Assembly (NCBI GenBank): GCA_949294095.1
Contig: CASFFZ010000001.1
Location: forward strand, 62,001-126,000
Direction of reading: 5' to 3'
Length of the DNA: 64,000 bases
Source: an uncultured bacterium
Lineage (GTDB): Bacteria; Elusimicrobiota; Elusimicrobia; Elusimicrobiales; Elusimicrobiaceae
Shown piece after piece: positions 51,293-57,911 of this stretch. The position numbers were made by a program, and so were the translations under genes. Under the pieces are notes generated by a model. It was not told the origin of the DNA and did not search any database. It saw only the letters and a program-made list of their open reading frames with translations. The first letter of the stretch is position 1. Every line of letters begins with the position of its first letter.

Positions 51293-51826
51293 TTAATCCA
51301 GCCAATATCGTTTGCACGAAGGGCAGTGGCTGCCGCCCGCCGTACCGTCCGGCGTACCGGGCTGGTCTTCACACAATTTCTGCATCCGGCTGCTGGCCGC
51401 ACCCGCCCGGCATTCGCGCCGCCCGGCCTGATTGGCGGCATAATCCAGCCACACCACATACGCCACATAATTGCCGGAGGCCGTAAAAGTATCGGTGTCA
51501 AAATTCATCATCCCTACGATGTTTTCGTCGTCCCCGTCCAGATAATCAATATAAAATTTTCCGCATTGCGCCACGGTTTTATCCGTTTGCAGCACACACC
51601 CGGCCGGCAGTTCAATGTCCAGATTTTCCAGCGAATCCGGATAACTTCCCGTCATCATCCGGGCCAGTTCCACCCCGTCCTTGACCGATTTTACCACCAC
51701 CTGCAGCTGGGTATAGCGGCTGGAATCCACCGCCGTTTGATACCACGGCACGGCGATTGCCGCCAAAATGCCGATAATTACCACCACCACCAGCAATTCC
51801 GTAAGCGTAAATCCGTGTTTGTTCAT
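51293..51826 (-). CDS. Type IV pilin/pseudopilin
   Basis: The 177-residue prepilin begins MNKHG then FTLTELLVVVVIIGILAAIAVPWYQTAVDSSR with Glu at +5. Cys-rich C-terminus (GCVLQ, AQCGKF, RECRAG, KLCEDQ, HCPSCKRYW) gives several possible disulphides and a CPSC pair. The ATG at 51826 is fixed by the processing motif; a longer frame upstream is the antisense of clpC. Placed alone between the kdsC operon and clpC. Confidence 0.9.
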   Translation of the reverse strand: MNKHGFTLTELLVVVVIIGILAAIAVPWYQTAVDSSRYTQLQVVVKSVKDGVELARMMTGSYPDSLENLDIELPAGCVLQTDKTVAQCGKFYIDYLDGDDENIVGMMNFDTDTFTASGNYVAYVVWLDYAANQAGRRECRAGAASSRMQKLCEDQPGTPDGTAGGSHCPSCKRYWLD

Positions 51827-51914
51827 AATGTGCCGCCTTGTTTGGTTTACTGTAGCAAAAAAAGCGTTCATACTCAAGTTGTCAAACCCGTGCCGCGCCG
51901 CGGTGTTATTTTTA

Positions 51915-51920
51915 TATAAT
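51915..51920 (+). promoter_or_regulatory. -10 box of clpC
   Basis: TATAAT lies 33 bp before the clpC ATG; the leader has AAAGGGG about 15 bp upstream of the start. No CIRCE or CtsR-like operator was seen. Confidence 0.5.
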
Positions 51921-51952
51921 GGAAGTAATCGCTTCAAAGGGGTATTCGCAAG

Positions 51953-54481
51953 ATGGCAAAACGATTTACTGAAAACGCGCAAAAAATCATTCTCATCGCG
52001 CAGGAAGAGGCTAAGCGCCTCAATCACGATTACGTAGGAACCGAACATATTTTGCTGGGGCTAAGCGCCATAGAAGGCACCGTGTCCAATAAAATTTTGA
52101 CGGGGCTTGGTGTTACGTTTCGCAAAGTACGTTTGGAAATAGAAAAAATGGTGGGCATTGGCGACACCATTATGCTGCTGGGCGAAATTCCGTTCACGCC
52201 GCGCGCCAAAAAAGTGCTGGAATTTGCGGTAGAGGAATCCCAAATGCTGGGAACCGACCACATCGGCACGGAACACATTTTGCTGGGGCTGATCCGGGAA
52301 GAGGAAGGCATGGCCGGCCGGATTTTGGAAAATTTGGGCCTGAACTTAGATACCGTACGCGACGCCGTGCTTAACTTTATCGGCGATGCGGCGCCCGGAG
52401 ATCTCAATGAAGACGTGCCGGATATGCCGCAGGAAATCAACCTCAATTCCGCCCCCAGACGGGAGCGCGAACCGCTGGAAAAGAAAAAAACCAAAACCCC
52501 CACGCTGGATGAATACACCCGCGATTTAACCAAACTGGCGGCCAAAAACCAGCTGGATCCGGTCATCGGGCGGGAAGAAGAAATAGAACGCCTGGTGCAA
52601 ATTCTGGCGCGGCGCACCAAGAACAACCCCGTTCTGATCGGCGAGCCGGGCGTAGGCAAAACGGCTATTGTGGAAGGGCTGGCGCAAAAAATGGCCCGCG
52701 GCGAAATTTCGGACGTGCTTTGCAACAAACGCCTGCTGGCGCTGGACTTGGCGTCCGTCATTGCCGGCACCAAGTACCGCGGCGAGTTTGAGCAGCGTTT
52801 AAAAAACATTATTGACGAGCTGGCCTCCGCCAAAGACGCCATCATTTTTATTGACGAGCTGCACACCATCATCGGCGCCGGCGCGGCGGAAGGCTCCATA
52901 GACGCGTCCAACATGTTAAAACCCGCCTTGGCCCGCGGCGAAGTGCAGTGCATCGGCGCCACTACGTTTGACGAATACCGCAAATATATTGAAGCCGACA
53001 CCGCCCTGGAACGCCGCTTTCAGCCCGTCGTGGCCGACCCGCCGGACGTGGACGAAACCATTACCATTTTAAAAGGCATCCGTTCCAAATACGAGCAGCA
53101 CCACAAGGTAAAATATACCGACGGCGCCATCCGCGCCGCCGCCGCTATTGCCGACCGTTATATTACCGACCGCGCCATGCCGGATAAAGCCATTGACCTG
53201 TTCGACGAAGCCGGCGCCCGCGCCCGCCTAAAAAATGCGGTGCTGCCGCCGGAAATCAAACAAAAACAGGTGGAATACAACCAAGCCGTACAGGAAAAAG
53301 ACGAGGCGCTTTCCAAAAAAGAATTTGAAAAAGCCGCCGCCGCCAAAGATACCGAAGACCGCTTAAAAGCGTATGTGGAACACCTCAAACAGCAGTGGCA
53401 CGAAAAACACGACAAGGAAGTTCCGCAAGTTACAGAAGAAGACATTGCGCTGGTGGCCTCCAAATGGACGGGCATCCCCGTTACGCGCCTGACGCAAAGC
53501 GAAACCGAAAAGATTTTACATATGGAAGAACACCTGCACGAGCGCATTATCGGGCAGGACGACGCGGTAAAAGCCGTTTCGCTGGCCATCCGCAGAAACC
53601 GCACGGGCCTAGGCAACCCCCACCGGCCGATTGGCGGCTTTTTGTTCTTGGGCCCCACCGGGGTAGGCAAGACGGAACTGGCCAAAAGTTTGGCCACCTT
53701 CCTGTTTGGGGACGAGGACGCCATGATCCGGCTGGATATGTCGGAATATATGGAAAAGTTTGCCGTCTCGCGCCTGATCGGGGCGCCGCCCGGCTACGTG
53801 GGATATGAAGAAGGCGGCCAGCTGACCGAAGCCGTGCGCCGCCGCCCCTACAGCGTGGTGGTGCTGGACGAGCTGGAAAAAGCTCACCCGGATATTTACA
53901 ACATCCTGCTGCAAGTGCTTGACGAAGGGTCTTTGTCGGACAATTTAGGGCACAAAGTCAGCTTTAAAAACTGCGTGATTATCATGACGTCCAACGTCGG
54001 CGCGCGGGAAATTACCAACAAGGGCAATACCTTGGGGTTTGCCGCCAGCCAGTCCGAGGAGCAGCAGTACCAGGATATGCGCAAAAACGTCATGGACGAA
54101 GTGAAAAAAACATTTAATCCGGAGTTCATCAACCGCATTGACGAAATTGTGGTGTTCCACTCGCTTTCCAAAGAAAACATCGGCCAAATTCTGGACTTGG
54201 CGTTAAAAGATGTGGACGCCAAACTGGCGGATCGGGAGCTGACCTTGAAATTAACGCCACAAGCCAAGGATTTTTTGGTGGAGAAAGGCTTTGACGTCAA
54301 GTTTGGGGCGCGCCCGCTTTTGCGCACGCTGCAGCGCGAGCTGGAAGACCCGCTGGCGGAGAATATCCTCGTCAGCCGCTATCCGGCGCATACCGAAATT
54401 TTGGTAGACTTAGACAAAGAAGCCGGCAAATTAACCTTTTCCGGCGCGGCGGTAAAAGAAAAAAACGCCGTAACGATTTAA
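51953..54481 (+). CDS. clpC: ClpC/ClpB-family AAA+ unfoldase
   Basis: The 842-residue chaperone has two N-terminal Clp repeats (about 1-145: YVGTEHILLGL, IGTEHILLGLIREE). AAA1 carries GEPGVGKTAIVEG and IIFIDELHTIIGAGAAEG; a middle coiled segment with a UVR-like stretch follows (about 415-470). AAA2 carries GPTGVGKTELAKSLA and VVLDELEKAHPDIYN. The short middle domain fits ClpC rather than ClpB. It should feed ClpP, which is not in the window. Confidence 0.94.
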   Translation: MAKRFTENAQKIILIAQEEAKRLNHDYVGTEHILLGLSAIEGTVSNKILTGLGVTFRKVRLEIEKMVGIGDTIMLLGEIPFTPRAKKVLEFAVEESQMLGTDHIGTEHILLGLIREEEGMAGRILENLGLNLDTVRDAVLNFIGDAAPGDLNEDVPDMPQEINLNSAPRREREPLEKKKTKTPTLDEYTRDLTKLAAKNQLDPVIGREEEIERLVQILARRTKNNPVLIGEPGVGKTAIVEGLAQKMARGEISDVLCNKRLLALDLASVIAGTKYRGEFEQRLKNIIDELASAKDAIIFIDELHTIIGAGAAEGSIDASNMLKPALARGEVQCIGATTFDEYRKYIEADTALERRFQPVVADPPDVDETITILKGIRSKYEQHHKVKYTDGAIRAAAAIADRYITDRAMPDKAIDLFDEAGARARLKNAVLPPEIKQKQVEYNQAVQEKDEALSKKEFEKAAAAKDTEDRLKAYVEHLKQQWHEKHDKEVPQVTEEDIALVASKWTGIPVTRLTQSETEKILHMEEHLHERIIGQDDAVKAVSLAIRRNRTGLGNPHRPIGGFLFLGPTGVGKTELAKSLATFLFGDEDAMIRLDMSEYMEKFAVSRLIGAPPGYVGYEEGGQLTEAVRRRPYSVVVLDELEKAHPDIYNILLQVLDEGSLSDNLGHKVSFKNCVIIMTSNVGAREITNKGNTLGFAASQSEEQQYQDMRKNVMDEVKKTFNPEFINRIDEIVVFHSLSKENIGQILDLALKDVDAKLADRELTLKLTPQAKDFLVEKGFDVKFGARPLLRTLQRELEDPLAENILVSRYPAHTEILVDLDKEAGKLTFSGAAVKEKNAVTI

Positions 54482-54503
54482 CCTGATTGGGAGGAACTGT
54501 TGA

Positions 54504-55571
54504 ATGGACGCAAACAAACAAAAAGCGCTTGATTTGGCATTGGGCCAAATTGAAAAAGCGTTCGGCAAAGAAGCAATTTGCAGACTGGGCGGCGGAAGCG
54601 TGAAAAACGTGGAAGCCATCCCTACGGGGGCACTGTCCTTGGATTTGGCGCTGGGCGTAGGCGGCTTGCCGCGCGGGCGCGTAATTGAAATTTACGGGCC
54701 GGAAGCCGGCGGCAAAACAACCCTTTCGCTGCATGTGGCGGCCCAAACGCAAAAAATGGGCGGCACGGTGGCCTTTATTGATGCGGAACACGCCTTGGAT
54801 CCCGTCTACGCGGCCAACCTAGGCGTAAATGTGGACGAACTGCTGGTTTCCCAACCCGATTCCGGCGAGCAAGCCTTGGAAATTGCGGAGAAACTCGTCC
54901 GCTCCGGCGCGATTGATTTAATTATTGTGGACTCGGTGGCCGCCTTGGTGCCGAAAGCCGAAATTGAAGGCGAAATGGGGGACGCCCACGTCGGCCTGCA
55001 GGCGCGCTTGATGAGCCAGGCCCTGCGCAAGCTGACCAGCATCCTCAACAAAACCAAAACCAGCATCATTTTCATCAACCAGCTGCGCCAAAAAATCGGC
55101 GTGATGTTTGGCAACCCCGAAACCACCCCCGGCGGCTTGGCGCTTAAGTTTTACGCTTCCGTCCGCATTGACGTGCGCCGCATTGAAAACCTCAAAAAAG
55201 GCGACGAAATCATCGGCACCCGCGTGCGCGCCAAAGTAACCAAAAACAAAGTGGCGCCGCCGTACCGCCAGGCCGAATTTACCATGATCTTGGGCCACGG
55301 CATCTCGCGCGAAGCGTGCATCATTGACAAAGGCGTGGAAGCCGGATTTATTGAAAAAAGCGGCAGCTGGTTTATTTACGGCGAAGAGAAACTGGGCCAA
55401 GGGGCCGAAAACGCCCGCCAGTACTTAAAAGATAACCCGGAACTGGCCGCCGAAATTGAAGACAAGCTCTACGTCAAATACCTCGGCCACCACTACAACG
55501 GCAAAAAGGCCGACGCCGCGGAAGCAAAAACGGAAGACGCCAAAGCCGAAAAGAAAACCGCCAAAAAGTAG
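54504..55571 (+). CDS. recA: Recombinase RecA
   Basis: The 355-residue RecA has Walker [11 protein letters not shown] (GPESSGKTT in E. coli), the L1/L2 loops [21 protein letters not shown] and [21 protein letters not shown], and a Lys/Ala-rich tail. GGAGG precedes the start, 22 bp after clpC, so it may be partly cotranscribed. No LexA-type box was recognised. Confidence 0.97.
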   Translation: MDANKQKALDLALGQIEKAFGKEAICRLGGGSVKNVEAIPTGALSLDLALGVGGLPRGRVIEIYGPEAGGKTTLSLHVAAQTQKMGGTVAFIDAEHALDPVYAANLGVNVDELLVSQPDSGEQALEIAEKLVRSGAIDLIIVDSVAALVPKAEIEGEMGDAHVGLQARLMSQALRKLTSILNKTKTSIIFINQLRQKIGVMFGNPETTPGGLALKFYASVRIDVRRIENLKKGDEIIGTRVRAKVTKNKVAPPYRQAEFTMILGHGISREACIIDKGVEAGFIEKSGSWFIYGEEKLGQGAENARQYLKDNPELAAEIEDKLYVKYLGHHYNGKKADAAEAKTEDAKAEKKTAKK

Positions 55572-55588
55572 TTTAGCTAACCAAACCT

Positions 55589-55622
55589 AAAATCCCCGCT
55601 CCAAAAAAGGAGTGGGGATTTT
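55589..55622. terminator. Terminator of recA
   Basis: AAAATCCCCGCTCC (55589-55602) pairs with GGAGTGGGGATTTT (55609-55622) around six A. Symmetric flanks also suit the converging pilin gene. Confidence 0.88.
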
Positions 55623-55691
55623 GGTTTTATGGTTTTAATTTCTTCGAAAGGCTCTAGGCTAAATGCAAGAATATAAAAAATACAGAAACAA

Positions 55692-56168
55692 TTAATTAGG
55701 AAATTTATTATTCTTTGCCCCGACAGCTATACAAGTTTGAGCGTTACCCATACAAGTAAACTCTCCTGCCCAAACATCATAATGCGGGCCAGAATAACAA
55801 ATACTATAATCTTTTTTTAAACTATCTGCACAAATATCTACGCATTCTCCAACATTACTTTCATTGCCATCACACGCAAATTCTTCAATATAATACTTAT
55901 AATTCTCCGTCTCTATATATCTGTCTGTACTAGAAGCGGTGCTTACTTCCTCTAAAGAAACATCTAGATCATGCAAATCCATAGTCGTATTACCCGTAGC
56001 TAAACCATACAGAATCGTTGCATCTACAAATTTGCGAAGGTTAATTTTGGCTTCAGCCTGTCTGCTTTTCTCTACAGCCCTTTCATATTGAGGCACCGCA
56101 ACCGCCGCCAATATGCCAATAATCAAAACCACGACCAACAACTCTATCAACGTAAAACCTTTTTTCAT
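55692..56168 (-). CDS. AT-rich type IV pilin/pseudopilin with poly-T promoter
   Basis: The 158-residue prepilin reads MKKG then FTLIELLVVVLIIGILAAVAVPQYERAVEKSR with Glu at +5. Six or more Cys (FACDGN, GECVDICAD, SICYSG, FTCMGN, TCIAVG) imply a heavily bridged head. The body is visibly more AT-rich than its neighbours, hinting at recent transfer. GAGGAGG lies before the ATG. It sits between recA and repeat block B. Confidence 0.92.
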   Translation of the reverse strand: MKKGFTLIELLVVVLIIGILAAVAVPQYERAVEKSRQAEAKINLRKFVDATILYGLATGNTTMDLHDLDVSLEEVSTASSTDRYIETENYKYYIEEFACDGNESNVGECVDICADSLKKDYSICYSGPHYDVWAGEFTCMGNAQTCIAVGAKNNKFPN

Positions 56169-56183
56169 AAAAACCTCCTCAGC

Positions 56184-56239
56184 GCGTTGATTTAAAAGCT
56201 TATTTGCAAGTCCTGTATTGACTGCCAACAAATCAACGC
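56184..56239 (-). promoter_or_regulatory. Leader inverted repeat of the pilin gene
   Basis: GCGTTGATTT (56184-56193) and AAATCAACGC (56230-56239) are perfect 10-bp arms 36 bp apart. One arm lies at the predicted transcription start, the other immediately upstream of the GAGGAGG site, so the folded leader would close next to the ribosome-binding site. Confidence 0.45.
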
Positions 56240-56246
56240 TAGGGGA

Positions 56247-56273
56247 AGTTTATCAAAAAAAAAAACGGGTCAA
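56247..56273 (-). promoter_or_regulatory. Pilin promoter with an 11-T spacer tract
   Basis: Minus-strand TTGACC (56268-56273), a 15-bp spacer of CG, eleven T and GA, then TAAACT (56247-56252). It equals the module before the 21.5-kb pilin except for one T fewer and a C in the -10 box. A 15-bp spacer is sub-optimal, so this copy may be in a weaker state. Confidence 0.5.
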
Positions 56274-56357
56274 GGGGCGAGCCGCCCCTCCCCACTCTTT
56301 GCCCATTAATCCGATTCCTTTAGGCCACATTGTTTCTGTACTGTCGCACTCTTACAA
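56273..56357. repeat. Repeat block B, unit 1, with GC dyad
   Basis: AGGGGCG-AGC-CGCCCCT (56273-56289) is followed by a unit nearly identical to unit 1 of block A: CACTCTTTGCCC, GATTCCTTTAGGCCACA, TTGTTTCTGTACTGTCGCAC, CTTACAAA. With the promoter module the shared stretch is about 100 bp. Confidence 0.75.
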
Positions 56358-56463
56358 ATTCAATCAAAAGAGCTCAAACTCCAACAAGATATTTCCTTTT
56401 GAGGTTGTGGCCGTTTTTACAACTTTGTAAAAAGGTATTTCCCTTTGATGTTGTTGCTGTTTC

Positions 56464-56582
56464 TCCGCCCGTTTGTCCTGCTTATAAAAAGCCTTTGCGG
56501 CAGAGCCGAAATTTTATTGTTTGAGCGTAGCGAGTTATAAAATTTCCTGCCGCAAAGTGATTTTTATAGGACACGGGGCGGA
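56464..56582. repeat. 119-bp imperfect palindrome
   Basis: Left arm elements in order: TCCGCCC, TGTCC, TTATAAAAA, TTTGCGGCAG, AAATTTTAT. The right arm mirrors them: ATAAAATTT, CTGCCGCAAA, TTTTTATA, GGACA, GGGCGGA. The centre is TGTTTGAGCGTAGCGAGTT. The arms are about 45-50 bp each with a few mismatches. No ORF is supported inside. It could be a MITE-like element or encode a very stable RNA hairpin. Confidence 0.7.
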
Positions 56583-56591
56583 CGCTTTTTG

Positions 56592-56682
56592 GTACTTTTT
56601 TCCGTTGGAAAAAGTACAGGTATATATTTATAGAACACTGGGGCGGCGGTCTTTTTCGTACTTTTTCTGCCGCCAGAAAAAG
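56592..56682. repeat. Two further hairpins with CTTTTT/AAAAAG arms
   Basis: GTACTTTTT (56592-56600) with AAAAAGTAC (56609-56617), and CTTTTTCTG (56661-56669) with CAGAAAAAG (56674-56682). The two share the GTACTTTTT word and look like relatives of each other. Confidence 0.6.
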
Positions 56683-56696
56683 TTAGGCCAGAGCCT

Positions 56697-56870
56697 GGCC
56701 TCCCGATTCTTTGCCCGTTAATCCGATTCCTTTAGACCACACTGTTTCTGCACTGTCGTACCCTTACAAAACAACCAGCCAGAGGCTGCCCGACCGACTC
56801 TATACCCGTTAAAATGATTGGTTTACGCCACACCGCTCCAGCAATACCGCGCTCTTACAAAATAACAATC
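56697..56870. repeat. Repeat block B, units 2 and 3
   Basis: Two more degenerate units, opening GATTCTTTGCCCGTTA (near 56705) and GACTCTATACCCGTTA (near 56796), each continuing with a TTTA-CCACA, CTGT or GCTCCAGC, then a CTTACAAAA end. Unit 3 matches unit 2 of block A best (CACC/AGCAATACCGCGC word). Together with unit 1 and the palindrome they fill the 770 bp between the pilin and xer genes. Confidence 0.65.
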
Positions 56871-56927
56871 AAAACCCCTTTCTATTTTTACCGCCATACG
56901 CCCCTTACCCACTCTTTTCAAAAAACT

Positions 56928-56933
56928 TATAAT
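56928..56933 (+). promoter_or_regulatory. -10 box of the xer gene
   Basis: Perfect TATAAT ending 5 bp before the ATG at 56939; no Shine-Dalgarno site. TTACCC lies 17 bp upstream as a possible -35 box. A leaderless mRNA is predicted. Confidence 0.55.
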
Positions 56934-56938
56934 AAAGT

Positions 56939-57826
56939 ATGGAAAACTTTTTACTGGAAGACTTTAAAAACCACCTTACCTTTGAACGCCAACTCTCCAA
57001 AAACACGGTAGCGTCCTACGGTTCTGACGTGGAAAGTTTTCTGGAATACTGCCAAGCCAACGAAAAAGATCCCCTGCAAATAACGCCGGACTTTTTAGAC
57101 CAATACACCTACCAGCTGCGCGAAGTGGAAAAACTGGCCCCTTCCAGCGTATTTCGCAAGCTGGAAGCGGTGAAATGCTTTTACAAATTTTTGCTGATTG
57201 AAGAAAAAATCAAAGACGACCCCACCCGTTTTTTAAAATCCCCCAAGCTGGCGCAAAAAATCCCCACCCAGCTCACGCGCGAAGAAATGGATCGGCTGCT
57301 GTCTTATCCTGCCGAAACGCTGGCGGAAATCCGTACGGTAACGATTATAGAACTGCTCTACGCCGCCGGCCTGCGCGTAAGCGAACTGATTAATTTGCGG
57401 CTGGAAAACGTCAACACACAGGAAGGGTGGGTATTGGCTTTTGGCAAGGGCGGCAAACAGCGTTTTGTGCCCATTCATCCGCGCGCCTGCGAACGCATGA
57501 AGCAATATCTGGCGGTGCGCGAAGCGCACTTTGCCGACAAAAACGTCGCTTCGGAAGTATTTTTAAATAGAAACGGCAAAAAAATCAGCCGCATATCCGT
57601 CTGGAAAGACTTGGCCGCCCTCGGCCGCAAAGCCAACATTTCCCAGCCCCTTCACCCGCACCTTTTCCGCCATACGTTTGCAAGCCATATGCTCCAAGGC
57701 GGCGCCGACCTAAGAAGCCTGCAGGAAATGCTGGGGCACGCCAATTTAACCACCACCCAAATCTACACGCACTTGGACGTGAGCGATTTAAAAGAAAAAC
57801 ACAAAAAATTCCACCCGCGCGGCTAA
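56939..57826 (+). CDS. Tyrosine recombinase XerC/XerD
   Basis: The 295-residue recombinase has a SAM-like N-terminal domain (LSKNTVASYGSDVESFLEYC) and a catalytic domain with Arg in GLRVSELINLRLE, Lys in GKGGKQRFVPIH, HLFRHTFASHML (His, Arg), LGHANLTTTQIYTH (His) and the nucleophile Tyr. Length is exactly that of chromosome-dimer resolvases. It lies next to repeat block B, which raises the question whether it has a second target there. No dif-like site was recognised. Confidence 0.92.
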   Translation: MENFLLEDFKNHLTFERQLSKNTVASYGSDVESFLEYCQANEKDPLQITPDFLDQYTYQLREVEKLAPSSVFRKLEAVKCFYKFLLIEEKIKDDPTRFLKSPKLAQKIPTQLTREEMDRLLSYPAETLAEIRTVTIIELLYAAGLRVSELINLRLENVNTQEGWVLAFGKGGKQRFVPIHPRACERMKQYLAVREAHFADKNVASEVFLNRNGKKISRISVWKDLAALGRKANISQPLHPHLFRHTFASHMLQGGADLRSLQEMLGHANLTTTQIYTHLDVSDLKEKHKKFHPRG

Positions 57827-57911
57827 ACCGCGCCGCCGGCCGTTTGGCACTTGGTTTGCCCAATACACCGGGGCTGATTTTAAAACTAAAAATTGTTAAA
57901 ATAAAAGTAGT

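Noticed and set aside
51827..52048. Longer pilin reading frame extending into the clpC region
   Set aside because: The extra 74 residues are antisense to the clpC leader and N-terminus; the prepilin motif fixes the start at 51826.
52030..53001. Long open frame antisense to clpC (and similar ones antisense to radA, rpoD, alr and others)
   Set aside because: Ser/Ala-rich translations with no family features; they mirror codon bias of the real gene on the other strand.
56464..56582. Palindrome as an insertion sequence
   Set aside because: No transposase frame within or near; at 119 bp it can only be a non-autonomous element or a hairpin.
56273..56870. Repeat block B as a CRISPR array or integron attC sites
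   Set aside because: Unit spacing is irregular and the units themselves are degenerate with no unique spacers. The GTTRRRY/RYYYAAC core pair of attC is not present, and no cas or intI gene is nearby.
57827..57911. dif site next to the xer gene
   Set aside because: No 28-bp sequence with two 11-bp arms resembling dif was found in this gap or in block B.
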